Shown: positions 12,562 through 26,500, counted from the stretch's first letter. The stretch: DNA of 64,000 bases from Brienomyrus brachyistius (GCF_023856365.1 NC_064555.1:14039754-14103753); one strand, 5' to 3'. Translations and numbers: made by a program. Notes: generated by a model not told the origin, from the sequence alone.

Positions 12562-13204
12562 GTGAAAATGTGGCATAATAGAAGCCTACTAATCTGTGTG
12601 TGACTGCGCATATCTCTTGCACCGGGATGGTTTAGTCTTCTGTAGTCTTCTCTCCGACCATCTGTCTGTTTACCTTTGTACTAATTTGTGAATATCTTTA
12701 ATCTGCTTTGCTGTCCATAGCAGATTACGGCTTCATTAACGGGCATATTAGGCTGACGAGCTCCGTCACAATTAAACATGGAGCAACACTAAATGGGAAT
12801 AGACATAAAAAAAAATTACCAGCTAATGAAAAAATTCGTTAGCCAGCTCCAAGTCTCCAGTGATTACTGTTACGCTATAATCACGCTGCACTAAATGTGT
12901 TTGTACATATGACTCTCCGGTTTTAATGGCTGTCTGTAGCCAGGGAAGAAAAAGAAAATTATTTTATGTGTTGCTAATTTAGGCATATTTACATATGAAA
13001 CAGGAACTTGTGTGGCTGTATTACTCGATAGCCTTTATAGGTAGCTGGACAGGTGATAGATGTATTTCATTTACTTGAGGCTTTTATCCAAAGCACCTCA
13101 TAGTTACATTTTTGGTGCTCCTTGGCATTTTAACTTAGAATCTTCACATTTACAGTGCAATGTTGTACTTGGTGAGCTACAAGAAATCCACCCCAAGACC
13201 AATG

Positions 13205-13820
13205 GTGGGCAGAGTTCCACTAAATCGCTAACTGCTAATTAGTGAAGCTAAATTTTTTGTTAGCGGATTAGCGTTTCTGCTAACTTTGAAAACCGTTCGT
13301 GGTCCAGTTAGCTTCCGCTAAATTCAGTTCCGCTAACTTTAAATCTGCTAACATTTTTTCGCAAGTAAAGTAAATAAAGTTTAATGGTAAAAAACGTTTG
13401 TAAATCCTAAAATCCCACATGTTTGTTCTGGCCTGTTGTGAACATGTAACAGTCTATGTGGCACACTGTTAGCTGACTACATGTAAAAACAAGACATGAT
13501 TGGTCAATTACTTGTATTTAAGGTAGTCTGGGCTTAATGTAATCAAACAAAAACAAATTCCGTTTAAACCGGGGTACCCTGAACTAAGCGGGGAACTCGG
13601 GCCTGTGTCACAAAGCTGGATTTTTTGCTTAGCTGCATAGCTTGACAGATTTCAGGTACCCCAGTTTAATTGGACTTTATTTTATTATATATTTTATATG
13701 TTTTATTTAGTTATTTTATGTTCACCAAATTTTTCATTGGCTTATTGGTTTAGCGGTATCAAGTTAGCGGGTTTGCGGTTATCAAAGCTAACTTTTCTGT
13801 TAGCTGCAGAGGCACCGCCT
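13205..13820. mobile_element. Putative non-autonomous DNA transposon with GCTAAC-type subterminal repeats
   Basis: The left 150 bp contain many copies of GCTAA or TTAGC in both orientations (CGCTAACTGCTAATTAG, GTTAGCGGATTAGCG, TTCCGCTAA). The right 80 bp contain the mirrored set (TTAGCGGTATCAAGTTAGCG, AAAGCTAAC, GTTAGCTGC). The middle is AT-rich and lacks the motif. This clustering at both ends looks like transposase-binding subterminal repeats, as in hAT elements. I could not define exact ends or a convincing target duplication. Confidence 0.45.
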
Positions 13821-16090
13821 AAGGACCCATAACACCGTGTGCCGCTAGTTTGTCAGTTTGCTCAGCTGAACAAAGTATCACTTCGATGATTCAGCGAAGT
13901 CCATGCTATCTACCCTCCCCAGTGACACAAACACTTGACCCAGAGCAAGGCAATTTAAGACTCCAGTAAGTAAAGAGATCTTTGACTTTTAAAATTTCTT
14001 TTTTTTTTTGGAGGGGGAGGGGGTGCTATATGTTGAAGCCAGGAAAGATTTTGGGTGATGGGGTGATGAAGGGGTGCGGGGGGAGTACGATACTGCAGAT
14101 TGCATGGTGAAAAAAACGGGCGCCATTTGATATTCCTGTTTCCACTATGCCCTGGAGCTCACAACACAGCAAGGGATTCTGGGATGGAGCTCTCGTACCA
14201 GGGGGCACGTTCTTTGTCAGCCCTAAAATAGCATAAAACCCGTGCTTTGCAGGCTTGATGTTAAAATTGAGCTGTGATGGAAGGGGCCCTGGCAGATGCC
14301 CCGCACAGGCTTCTCCTTCTTGCTGGACCTCCCGCTTCCATCACTGCTTCTCACATGCACACCATGCCGGGTCACGGCTGTATTCCCATTGGTCCCCCCG
14401 CCACCAGCGCGCAGGCTGCGTTTTATTTTTGCATTTTTGAATTTTTCTGCTGCATGTTATGCTTTTTTGCATCCAAGGGCCTATTAAAGCTGAGAGTTTA
14501 ATGGCACGATCACCCAGAATCCCAGCCTTGATTACCACGCGTCTAAGGCTGATGGAAATTTTTGTTAGCGGATTGCTACTGTTGGAGACCCCATGGCAAT
14601 AAACAGTTAACAATTAGGGCACAATGCGGAGGGAGAATGAATACAAGATACGCAACATAAAGGAGCAAATGCAAGGTATATGATAAATACAGTCATTTGT
14701 CTTACCCAGTATTGAACCACTGATCTGTGCCGAAGTAACATTGGTGTCTTTTCAATGACTTTGAGGATCATAATGGAAAAACTGTAGCCATTAAATTATG
14801 CCCCTACTAAAGCGCCTTTATCTTAAGTCCAGGCATTTCAGCCGGTTGCCATATATTTACAGCGAGGAGGGACTTCAAATCCGAGTGCGCGGGGGATTCT
14901 GCCAAATCCGGGGCGATAATGGAGGTGGCGTTAACTTAACCGTACTGGTCTGCTTGCCTGCCAAACATTTCGATACCAGTGACTTAAAATGCACGCGTCG
15001 TTTTTTCGTGCTTATAGAATATATACAGGGATTTGCACTGAAAACCATGCCTGTTATTAAGACTAAATCAAGCTCCAACTTTTTACTAACCAATGCATAA
15101 AAACTGCATGCATAAGCAATGGTATACAATAGAGAGTGAGTGCCACCAGAGTTCAACCGTAACGTGAAGTTAACGCAGATATAAATATTAATATACCCAG
15201 GAGGCTCCTGGGGTCTATGCAGCATGCTGTGCACACACACATAGTCCAAGTCTTGTGATTCCACACCATTTTTATTCCGACACACATTCCACCGTGACCT
15301 TTAAAGCGGGACTACGGAGAGCTTTCTGAAGATAACAGAACGACGACAACATCAAACCCCCCCCCACCTCCCCCCATCCATAAAAACAAAATATACAGCC
15401 GTGGCAGGCTTTCTGTGCACAGAATCACAAGCTCGAGCTTCCTTTTACACCCCTAAAATACGCAGAGTGTCTGACGGCTGAGAAGCCCCCGTCGGAGCTG
15501 GCCAATCATTTGGTTCCCATTAGAGACGCCTCCAGCTTCACTTTCCAGCAACTTTGCGACCCACATAAAGCGTCTTATTAGCTCCACATGGGACAGCCCA
15601 CATGAAAAGCTCCTTCGAGAAAATGATTTGCGTGTCGCAAAGGCCAGATTCGCAATGTGCAGATTCGTAAGCGGTTAAAGGGCAGTGTGACGCACGGCAG
15701 GAGCACTTATACTCACCTCAGTCACTAGTGCAGGAGAGGAGCCATTTTCAGGTTCTGCGGCAAGGTGGACGTTTGTTTTTGTCGCGGTCATCCTGTTCTC
15801 CATCACGCCATTGCCTGGCCTTTTATTTGAACTTGGAGATGCATAATCCCACCCCCCGCTGTCCATGACCATCTTAGGCCCTAGCTCTCATTTTGGCACC
15901 TGCTAACTATAACAGCCAATTAGCACGCTGCCTGTTTTCAATCGCTCCAGTGATGTCATTTGTTTGTTTTCCCCCATTTTGAGGTGCTGTAAAGTTTCCA
16001 CCCTGTCGGTTGTCACTGTTTAAGAGGCCTGAGGAGTCTAGTCTGCCCACCTTTACTGACGAGAGTTGCTGCCAGTTAGCATCTTGCATT

Positions 16091-16104
16091 TCAGCAGGGG
16101 GCAC
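16091..16104 (+). promoter_or_regulatory. CTCF-like motif
   Basis: TCAGCAGGGGGCAC fits the CTCF core CCASYAGRKGGCRS at all but the first base. It lies in the last sema6b intron. Motif match only. Confidence 0.4.
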
Positions 16105-17489
16105 TATCTCCTAATAGAGGCCGGCGTCTGGCACATGGATGCTTGTGTTTGCATCCGTATTCTCTGTGATAATGTCGGAGAGCAGCACGGGGCCCCGGCA
16201 TTATTTGGAAAGCCACAAAAAAGAGGCAACTACTTCCTGAGATGTTGTATCTGTATTGTTTTTTTTTCCACCTGTATCACTATGATTATCTTCATTATCA
16301 TCATCATCCTCCTCATCACCCCAGTCTATTACACTGTCTCGTCCAGTCTGGTAAATTATGAAATTATATCATTTTCTGCAGCTTCACCAGATTTCAAGGA
16401 TTGCCGAGGGTTTCATTTGCCACATGCAGCTATATTGTCAGACTACAACCTGCAGTGAAATGAAAGGTGGTCAGTTTCACCATAATAAAATAGTAATGTC
16501 AATAAAAGAATAAAAAGAAAAAAGAAATAAATAAGGAACAGGAAGTGATACCGAAAAAAAGAAGAACCGGAGAAAAAAAACACAGCATAGCTCAAAAAAC
16601 AGTTGGTGCCTATGAAAGGTGTAAGTGTTAAATTATAACTGTTGTTGAGGTGTTGAGGTATTTGGGTGTCCTGCCTAACAGTCTGTCTCTGTAATCAAAT
16701 CTATGAGGCAGCGTTGAGGGAAGAGAAAGACCCCACAGCAAACGAGCATCGTTTGTGAGCTGCACGTCCACCACACCTTCCACATCCTACATCTCCCCTC
16801 GTGTGTCACATGACTTCTGGTGGTGGGGTTAACCCCCCCCCCCCTTCCCCCCCCCGCCCCCCCATGGTGGTCAGAACCCAAGCTAGCAAAGGCTGGGGCT
16901 TCCAAGCCCATCAGCGCCCCCCAACCACGCAGATACATAAGAATATGGAGCATAACGATCCCGAGGATGAGGCCACAAAGTCGTTTGGTGGAACAGTGAA
17001 CCCCAGTTCATAAACGAAGGCCGACCAGCGCGCAGGAATTTCACTATCGGCTTTGTAAATGAGGTCGAAGCCTGTGCTTTTGTGGGGCAGTGTAATTTTC
17101 TGATAAGCAGGTGGGCCTAAGTGTTGATTTTGGCACGTTGAAGGTGCCAGGTGCACTTTCATCGAACCGTGCTTTTTAATATGCACGATTCCATTCTCGC
17201 TGGCTCCTTCCTTGGTATTTGAAGCCTGAATGAACTCAGAAGTTTAATCATTACCTGGGAGGACTTGGTCCTGGCTCCTGAGATGCAGGCCAAGCTCTTG
17301 GTTCAGTGATAATGTTTTTTTTTAATCAGCAGATGGAGGAGACCACATGAGTGGGGTTCAAATGGCAGTTTTCTTAAGCACCAACATCCTGCAGTCCTCG
17401 CTTTTTCATTACATCATTACTTCCTGTTAAAGTGATTCATACCATATTTGAAATCCTGATCGCTTTTTTTTTCCCCGTTGCCACTGTAG

Positions 17490-18763
17490 GTGTCCGACGT
17501 TTTCCCGAGGCAGACAAATCCAGCAACAGTGTCCACTACACCCTCCTGATCGCCTGTGTCTTGGTGGCCTTCATCCTGGGTGCCATCCTCTCTGGGTTCC
17601 TGGTGTCCTGCTACTGCAGCTACAATGTCCATAAGACTAAGAGGCTCGGCAAGGACCCTGAGGCATCCATTTCCCATGCTCTGTCCCTGCGAAGTCTGGC
17701 CAAACTCAACGGTTTGCTGGATAGCCAGGGTAAGGATGAAAAGCTGGACGTTCCCTCACCCAAGCTATACAATTCGTTCCTGCCCAACGGGAAGGAGCAT
17801 CATTCAAGCGGGAACTGCCGGTCTGGTGTGGGGATGGACCTCACCCCACACCACCACTCCGAGGAGCTCTCAGGCCTGCCTACGCCAGACTCAACCCCAG
17901 AGCTGCCCATCAAAAGTATGAAGGCCTTCAGGAATCAATGGGAGAAGAACCAAAACTGCAACAATGCCAAAGACTCGAGGCCACCAAGTTTGGGCTGCTC
18001 CCGGTCCAGCTCGAGCATCGCCCAGCAGGCGTTTCCCTTCTCTCATGGTCTGGCGGAAGGGCAGGCCCTCGGCAGCGCCCTTCACCTGGATGACCGGAAG
18101 ATCCCCAACGCCGAGCGGCTGATGCCTCAGCCTTATCCCTGCTATCCCCAGACGGTGGTGGACGTCACCACTCTGGACGAACTTCTCAGGCACATCCATG
18201 AGACCAGTGCGGCCGGTGGTAAGAACTTAGCCCTCTTGACTTCGGCCTTGCTCCCCAGCGGAGGACCCATGGCCTACAGTGGTCGGGCCCAGGCACAGAT
18301 TCCTGACACGGAGTCATCCTCGTACTATAGCTCCTCCACGCTGCCTCGGGACAGCCTGACACGCCGCCTGGATGTCCCGCCCGACATGCCGCCTTCGCAG
18401 TCTACCCTGGAGAGGACCTCGCGCCACCCAACGCAACGACACGGCCTGTTAGCGCCCTCGAAGATGGCCACCAATGGCAGCATCGTGTCCCGCCAGCACA
18501 GCTTCAACCATCGCAGTGGTCACCAGCCGCCCCCCTTGTTGGCACGGATGAACTCCGTGGGCAGTGCCAGTGAAGTGCACCATCCTCTTATGGGCACCGG
18601 CAGCAGCCACCTGGCTCGTCAGCACAACTACAGCGAGGGGCCCCAGGGTTCCCGGGGGGCCCTGGTTCGCCGGAGCTCCTCCCTCAAACCCGACCTGCCA
18701 CCCAAGCCCCACTTCCTCCCCGCCACCTCCCCTGTCAACCCACGGGATAAGTTCAACTACTGA
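17490..18763 (+). CDS. sema6b: sema6b last coding exon: transmembrane segment and cytoplasmic tail
   Basis: The acceptor CACTGTAG ends at 17489, the G carried from 7674 completes a glycine codon, and the exon encodes about 424 residues to TGA at 18761-18763. The first 16 or so residues are extracellular. A hydrophobic span follows (YTLLIACVLVAFILGAILSG onward), then a basic stop-transfer stretch (HKTKRLGK). The tail carries SLRSLAKLNGLLDS, PSPKLYNSFLPNG, LPTPDSTPELPIKSMKAF, NQNCNNAKDS, VVDVTTLDELLRHIHE and a proline-rich SLKPDLPPKPHF near the end, finishing FNY. The PTPxSTPELPxK, NNAK, VTTLEELLR and terminal FN(F/Y) features are those of SEMA6B rather than 6A, 6C or 6D. PxxP stretches are candidate SH3 ligands. 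The role known for the family is plexin-A signalling in axon guidance. Teleost paralogue (6ba or 6bb) is unresolved. Confidence 0.95.
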
Positions 18764-19935
18764 GGCGCACTAAGCAAGACCGGCCACCCAGCCTTAACGG
18801 ACGAGAAAGGACAGGATGTCAGTGAGGGTGTATAGGGAACTCTGGGGATCAGTTCCCATGTGGATGAAGCCACAGACCTGGCCACACCCCATGTGTATTC
18901 CTCAAGCCCCAAACAAACCTCTTTGTACCATATTGGTATTGCTTAAATAGTCGTTTCCCAAAATCCATGACTCAGTCTTCTTCGGGACACCTTCAATCAG
19001 CTGCCCCAGTGTTTGCTTACACCCCTAAATCCAACCAAGATTAAAGGGGTCAAGACCTCGAAGTCCAAGATTCCTTCAGGTCTGGATGGTGACCATTTCT
19101 GAATGGGTCCGGCTCTTGAGCATCGTGTCCACGTAGTCAAGCTGAGGGATGCCGCTCAATCCTACCTTAGACGTGTATATATGCATGTGTGTATACGTAC
19201 GTGTGAGTGTCTTCATACACGGTATATGTATACATGCTAACACGGCATATAGTGTGCACTCCTTGGTGTAGCATGGCAGGCTCTCTGGAGGCATCTGTGT
19301 CCTAGCTTATCCCCGGGCTGCATTGCAGGAGCCCTGTCGGCAGAGGGCGTCGTCCCTAAAGGTCCTCCTGTCCATCTTCACTTGAACGAAACTGAGCAAT
19401 CAGATGGCGGTGGTACGGCAGACTAGTCGGGACTCCGGGCCACGGTGCACCATGGGGATGTGCTGGGTGGCCATGCACAGAGAGCGTAGCCTACAAACAG
19501 ACTCCTCTCTGGAGAGGTCAATAGAGGAATGCAACACGGAGGTGGAAAGTTCATTTATAAGGAACACCGGTGTGGCAACTGCCCCAGTAAGACGGAGGGA
19601 GTTCACTGACCTCGCCATAGCCGGCTCTGCTTGAAGCAAACAAGGCGTCGACTTATAGTGGGTCTCCTGGAGAAATGTTTGGGAGGCTGGTGCTAATATT
19701 TACTGAACACTTTGAGGCTGTTCCCTTCTCCCACAAATAAGACTGAAGCAGGACTTGCACTAAGCGGTTTTAAACAATACGGTTTATCCCCTGGCAAGAG
19801 CATCAGATCAAACTGCAGAACTTGCAGATTAATGGAGTTTAACATTGTAAAGACAGCTGTTATTATAATTACCACAATTATTATTAACTCTGTGTATATT
19901 TGTGTAAATAAATGATACTGTGGAATAATAACTAG
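18764..19935 (+). other. sema6b: sema6b 3' untranslated region (inferred)
   Basis: Sequence from the stop codon to just past the first good poly(A) signal. It is moderately GC-rich at first and AT-rich at the end, with no repeat element recognised. A later AATAAA at 21274-21279 could give a longer transcript, but a SINE at 20.2-20.6 kb lies in between. Confidence 0.6.
19907..19912 (+). terminator. Poly(A) signal, sema6b
   Basis: AATAAA about 1.14 kb after the sema6b stop, followed within about 40 bases by a GU-rich stretch (GTATGTGTAAATGTGTG), as expected for a cleavage and polyadenylation site. Confidence 0.6.
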
Positions 19936-20225
19936 CCAAAATTTAATTGTATGTGTAAATGTGTGCCTTATTTAATATAAAATGTGATACGGACAATGTT
20001 ATGGAAAGAATAGGAAGGTTGTATTTTTTTGTTGTTTTGTTAATTTTACTCACTACTGTGTATCATAGCCATCTTAGATTTGTATTTTCTCTCTATTTAC
20101 TATCCCAAACCACGAGACAGTGTTAAAATGTATAATGCTATGATAATTGACTTTGTAGCTTGATGCTACAAATAAGCTTTCGTAGAATAATTGGCCAACA
20201 TTATTATTATTTTTAATTCCAATAG

Positions 20226-20580
20226 GGCAGCACAGTGACCCAGCAGGTGGCGCTGTTGGACCTCTGGGAACGTGGTTCGAAACCCATCTCCACTCTGTGT
20301 GTGTGGAGTTCGCACCTTCTCCCCCATGTTGTGTGGGTCTCTTCCCACTATCCAAAGACATGCTGTTAGCTGAATCTGCATCTCTATTGCTCACATCGCG
20401 TGTGTGCCCTGTGATGGATTGGCATCCCATCCAGGGTGTACCCCAGCCTCGTGCCCTGTGATGGATTGGCATCCCATCCAGGGTGTACCCCTCCCTTGTT
20501 CCCTGTGCTGCCTGGGACAGACACTGATCCCCCTCCCCCAGTACTGGATAAGCTTTTATAAGATGGATGGATGTATTTTC
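20226..20580 (+). mobile_element. tRNA-headed SINE with a duplicated 47-bp core
   Basis: A-box-like CAGTGACCCAGCAGGTGG near 20234, B-box GTGGTTCGAAACCC near 20272, body with GTGTGTGGAGTTCGCAC, tail GGATAAGC...GATGGATGGATG. The 47-bp core starting GTGCCCTGTGATGGATTGGC occurs twice in tandem (about 20404-20450 and 20451-20497). The same core in the opposite orientation builds the large minisatellite at 48.3-50.74 kb. A perfect CTCF-type motif lies in the head. Confidence 0.85.
20240..20253 (+). promoter_or_regulatory. CTCF-like motif inside a SINE
   Basis: CCAGCAGGTGGCGC matches the CTCF core CCASYAGRKGGCRS at every position. It lies in the tRNA-like head of the SINE about 330 bp after the likely sema6b poly(A) site. 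Occupancy cannot be judged from sequence. Confidence 0.45.
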
Positions 20581-23500
20581 AGATTATTTACATGCTGTAA
20601 GTAGTAGCCAGTAGTTTGGTTTAAATGCATTTGAAAAGCATCATGGTATATACTTTTCAGGCCCGATGACCTACATTTTTGAAGAAAATATACATTTTGC
20701 CACATGACATTTGGGAGAAAAATATAAAAATCTGTGACTGGTGTCAGTTCACAATGGCTGGGGAAACTAACTCCTTCTGACATGTTTCCCAGTCAAACCA
20801 GCCAGTGTGAGAATTTGTAGTTTGCCTCAGGTGACTAGGAGAGTAACCTGGCTGTTTTAATTACCCGAAGGAAGTGGAATACTTCGGCAACCTGCATGCC
20901 ACCCCCACCCCCACCCCCTTCCCCCCACTGGGAGGAGCAAAACGGGTGACAAGTACACTTAGAAGCAATGGTTCATGGCAGCAGGCGAAGTCTTCGGGTA
21001 CTGCAAAGCCCTTAACACCTGAACGACTGCAAAAGCGGAAGTTTGACTGCCTGCAGAAGGAATATGATCTTTTAACAATACAGGGCTGCAGACTTTTACT
21101 TAAGCGCAGGCATACTGGGAATGAAATGTCTGCAGTTATTGCTTCTCAATTACACTGTGTAAATAATGGAAAAAAAACACCAGATTCGTTTTTTTAAAGG
21201 AGGCTGCGGCTACTAAAGTCTCCTCAGTTCTATCCAGTGCTGTTGTTATGTCCCTTTCTAATTTAAGAAATCAAATAAAATGGTTCTGCGGACATGTCCT
21301 GTATTTTTGTTGATCCAGGTCTAACACGAAGATCATTGACTTCATAGATCACCGACGATCACCTGTGTCCCATAATCGATCACAGACCGTCTGACGGTAT
21401 CCTGTGTATCGTCAAGCGATTGATTGGGCCTGAATTCCATGGCAAGCTGTCTCCAGGGAGACGAGCGGGCAGTAGGAAATGAATTGGTTTTGTCAATCAG
21501 CTATTACTGGCTGCGTATTACTATAACCAATAGCACACTTTCATTAACACAAGACCATGATTATTGGACAAGGGCTGCTATCCAGAATGCCGCTCCAGCT
21601 CTGAAGAACAGCCCGGAAAAAGTGCTACTTAATTTAGTTTGTACATCAGCCTGACGAACAAACCATCATCCCACATCTTGCTATTTGGGATTTTTTAAAT
21701 GTGCATTTGAACTATTAAAAAGATCACATACAAATTTAAAACTTGTATGTATCCGTTATAAATTAATAATAATGTTGTCCATTAAATATTTTATCAACTT
21801 CTGGTTATGTAAATGTTCCGAGCAGTTAAGTAGCTGAAATATTTTTAGGTTGTACTGTAATTACACATCAAACTGAGAAAATATTCTCTGTACACAAATA
21901 TATCTTCTTTCAAACAATTATGTTAACATTTGATAAATGTAACGATGCGTGAGTAATCCTCAGGTACACCAGTACATTAAGTATTCCATTAAGTACTCGT
22001 AAGTACTCCAACTATGAACTTCTAAGAGAAATACTCTGATATTTGTTCAAAGTTTCTACTTCAAGCTCGAGTATGAAAGTAATGAAGAATTTTTTGTGTT
22101 TATCCTCCCTGAGCTGCTAAGAAAAGACGACATGCTGTTTACATAACGCCGAGGCTGAGTAGGAGTGGGCGGAAACGAGGCTCCTATTGCAGGGTTTTCT
22201 GACAGGACCTCATTGATTGGTCTATGCGAGTTTTTACCAGCCAATCAGATATTCACTGTGAACGGTTGCTTCGGGGATGGAACAGAGAATTATGGGATAG
22301 CAATGATGTGCAGAGTATAATTAATGGGCTATGTTGAAGAAAAAGTCGAAAACCTTCATTCTCCAGCTGGAGGTGTAATTTAATTATGACACGAAAAGAT
22401 CTGCTAGAGTGAAGGTAACCTATTTAGCTTGAATTGTAGTGAACAGACCATTAATTGCTGTTCATTAACGGAGGTTGTGAAGCAGCTGATTAGATGCCGT
22501 GGGGTTTCCTGAAGACCTGTCATGCGAGGGGCAAAGGGCAGAGCCTCCCACCCCTACCCCTGTCTGGATTGGCACCAGATTGCACGTACTGAGTCCGTTC
22601 TCGGGCTGCCCGCAAAGACACGTTGCATCCTGCCGCAGTGACAGGTGGTGGATCAGTCAACCCGCGTGCCTGACAGGAAGGTCCTGGGGTTTGGAGATGT
22701 TGGACCAGACGCATGTCACCTTGCAGGGGTGAGTATGCTGGGAGGGACTGATTAGCTCTTGCATTTCCGCTCCAGACAAATGTCTTTGATAGTCGTGTTA
22801 TTAATTGATTTGGCTGAGCTTCTTGGAAATCAGCGCGGCTCGGTAGCTCTGAAAGAAGTTAGTAGTTCATGTCCCCACAATTTAAAAGCGTCCATCAAGC
22901 GAAATAAACTTTAATTCTTTGCGAACCTTCTCCTCAAAATAGATGCTGTGCAAAGCACTTGTACGTGTAGCAAAAAAAGTTTCTCCCCACTTAAAAGCAG
23001 AGCTTAGTCTGCATCTGCTTGGTATCCTTTTAACTCGGGAACTATTTCAAGTTCAACCTTAACTTCCACTCCACATGCCCAACGGTCCCTGGGTGGCACA
23101 AACTGGCCTAATAAAATTCAAAGTGAAATGACTGTAATATTAGCAGAAAATAGGTTTTCTGGTTTGTTTGCACAGTTACGCACTTCTAATCCACGTGACC
23201 AGGTCCTTTTGAAGATGGCCTATTTTCCAGGTTTTTTTTTTTTTTGCACTGTTAAGTTTTTTTTAAGCTGTCAGCCAGTTTAACCCTCACCCATCCGGAC
23301 GCCCCCGAATTTCAGCCGTGCCGAACATTCCCTGTTACATTCTCATCACATCTACATCCGCGACGGCTCCCTGACAGCCAGCGCTAGAATTCATTGTCTG
23401 CACCGCACAGCATAGCCGCTGCGGTAGTCAATATGCTTCAGAGAGACCTGTCAAAAAATAATTGTTGTTGTCAGGAAGGAAGAAAAAAAAGTTTTGCCTG

Positions 23501-26500
23501 GTAAAAGAAATGCTGATCCAGGTAATGGAAGGCATGCCTTTTTATCACGGATCCGGCGTACATGTTTTTAAAAACGGCTCATTGACAGATTGGGTGGAGG
23601 GCTGTTTTCCTCCAACATGTTCCTTCCTGAATGACAGAGCATGGAAGTCTGTATGATGAGTGCATGTGAGGTTAAATCACTGAGAACATCTCCGTCGGAA
23701 CTTAGCTCCCCTTACCTGACCTGATTTGGTGGGCCATGCTTCTATGCAACACATGTTAAGTCCAATAATAATGCCCAGTTTTACCCCATAGTCAGGGTAA
23801 TACAGCCTTTCTCATTGATTAATGACTAAATTGTTAGCCTGGTGCAATAGTCTACCAGTAATTCAAATTCTATTTGGGTTTCAGCATTGGCGCTGGTAAT
23901 CTTCAAAAGTTAAAAAGCTACATATACTATGCTACGCTGCCCCATCGAGTATCTGATCCCCACCTCCATTCTCCATTTGCATGCAGGACCTTACGCTCTC
24001 CCCTGCAAGCCTTCTAACAACAGCCTGTCTCCAATGATGGAATGAGTGCAGCCTGTCTATGTCGTACACAACGGCAAGATCTATTCCCCTGTAGGCCAGT
24101 CTGCATTAGCATTAGGATATCCAAAGAGCTAGAATCAACTTTATTCGCCATGTGCAGCCCGAGAATTTGTTTTGGTGTAGTTGGTCACATTGTAGTAAAA
24201 TTAATTAAACAAAATGTACCTGTAATATAAGAGAGTATTAACGTGAACCAATAACTAGCCGACAACGCAGCGTATGCACAAGAAAGTAAAACAAGATATT
24301 TGGATTAGGTAGGGCGACTGTATTTGGTTTTGCAACGGGGCCAAAGAGAGGCATGAAAGCTATGCATATATGCACACAGTCTATCTGAATGTAGAAAGCA
24401 GATGTCAAAATGAAAATCAACATTTCCTGTATTTTTAGTCCCAAAAAAGAGGACACATGTGGGAAAATGAGGACATATGGTCACCTTAGGATAAGGTGCA
24501 ATGAGAGCCAGTGCAACGACATCCTTATACAACACAGATGTGCAAAATTAATTAACAGACAGGCAAGGAATGAGAATGAAATCCCTGCACCTCTGCAGTG
24601 GACAAAATAATGACTGCACCTTCAAATGCTCACACCTGTTCCACCATGCTGCACTAGGGCCCACCGTTGTCATGACAATCAGCCAACAGGTAAACGACTG
24701 ATACTTGCTTTTTGTGATTCTCCTTTACTGGAACTCATCACACCTACAGTACAGCATGTAACTGGAATCAGACCTTCAGCGACGCATTGGGCCGCGTCAT
24801 AGCAGGGTTTACAGTAGTGAATTTGCGGTGAAAGGCATGTTTGAGCTATTGATAAATTACTCCGTTTTCTTTACTGTTCAAACCTGACTGTTACACAACT
24901 CTGTGAAATTACTGTTTCCCCCAGGAGTGTATTAACCTGTTAATTAATGATAATTAATCTTGGCACTTTATTGTCATTATGATTTCCTCGCTTAGCGATG
25001 CTTTTATTCAATAAAGCACTAATTAAGAAATTGAAAATGAAAAAGGTTCCGGTTCCAAGCCTAGAGTTATGGTTCCTGTTATGATACTGAGTATAGTGCT
25101 TATTTGGAAAAATACGGTGGTATAAATGTGTATAAAACTGCAATATTCATTTTAATGAAAGCTTTGGCTAAGAAATTAATTAAAACGGCATCCTGTTTGA
25201 GATGGCATACTCTCTACACCTATTTCTATAGATGAAACAGATCAAATTAAATCATTAGTCGATGCTAAAGCAGTTGTAGGCAAACTTTAGCTTAGCTTTG
25301 GTTTTACCTGCTGCGCTACATTATGCATGGCTTTTTGTCTCATCGATAGAGATTAAGGTCGGTTTGAACTTCCAAAAAAATTCCATTCTCTATAAACTGT
25401 ATATTTACCCCCGCTAACTGAATTAATTTGGAATTCATATTCCAAGCTTTTTCGACAGATTACACCATCCCAGGGTTATAAAATCCTGTTCACTAATTTT
25501 TAGACTTCCACAATTTACAATATTGAAACGATTCCCGTTATTCTATAAGATGTATAGTTTGCATGTCCTCCCCATGTGATGTGGAATTCCTCCAGGCCCA
25601 AAGATGTGCTAAAGCTGCCCACATGGTTGTGTGTCAAGCAGGATAAGCTGTTAGACACTACATGGATGGATGGATTTTTCTGATACCTGATTTGAAAAAA
25701 AATGAAAGCAAAGTAGTTAAATCCTCTTGGAGTTTTATAAAAGCATACATAGTGGCTCTTTGCTTAACATTTCAAACACAGCCGGTTTTAATTCCCTGCC
25801 AGAAACACATGGACCTCACTCAGATTCTGAAATCTAACCTCCAAAAGGTCCTCTGTGGGTGTAATTTCTGCCAGACCGAGCTTGTTCCAGGACTGCAAAT
25901 TTCCACCAACGGGGACATTAGAAAAAATGGGAAGACGAGGCTGTTCCATCCTGGGCCGGAGTCCTGAGTGTCCTGAGGTCACGTTTGATGACGTACCTGG
26001 TAAGAAGGCCAGCAGTGCAGTTCACCGTAAGGTCAAAAAGCGGGGACTTATGAAGAGGAAGGACGGGTAGGCCTGTGATACCCGGCACAAGGTTATACCA
26101 CAGCCTTAAGGAACCTTCTTATCCAACGTTCAATTAAAAGAAATCAGAAGTGGTCACGGGAAACGCCAGGGGTGGCACTAAGGCTAAAATATTCTTTAGT
26201 TCCCCCCAAGATCTCTAATTATGCTCTAATTAGTCTAAATATTATGGGCCATTTCCATCAACTACCCCCCCAGTAAAGATTTAGCCCCCCTTTTCATAAG
26301 TCTCCATTGATGCTCCTGGGAAACGCTAATATATGTGAAGTATCTCAACAAAAGTATTGGAACGTTCCTGCTCTTTAGCACCCGGAGAATTTTAATAGAA
26401 GCATAGATGGTTTCAGAGGCCTGCTATTGTTCGATGTCCTTGCCTTTTGTGGCTGATATATTTCCATAACAAAACGCAACATTTTCCCACATCTGTACCA

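Larger units (their letters stand above)
7675..17489 (+). other. sema6b: sema6b 9.8-kb intron
   Basis: The intron runs from donor GTCAGT at 7675 to acceptor CACTGTAG at 17489. It holds the two dispersed repeats listed separately, a (GT)n near 9137-9160, a (TA)n near 10008-10035, a (CT)n tract, a GCTAAC-rich putative transposon, and poly-C runs near 8800, 15357 and 16828-16862. No exon with convincing protein homology was recognised. ORFs up to 152 codons here match nothing I know. Confidence 0.7.

Noticed and set aside
17556..17921. Alternate-frame ORFs over the last sema6b exon, including minus-strand ones at 17891-18199 and 18449-18712
   Set aside because: Shadows of the sema6b frame, which matches the SEMA6B tail motif by motif.
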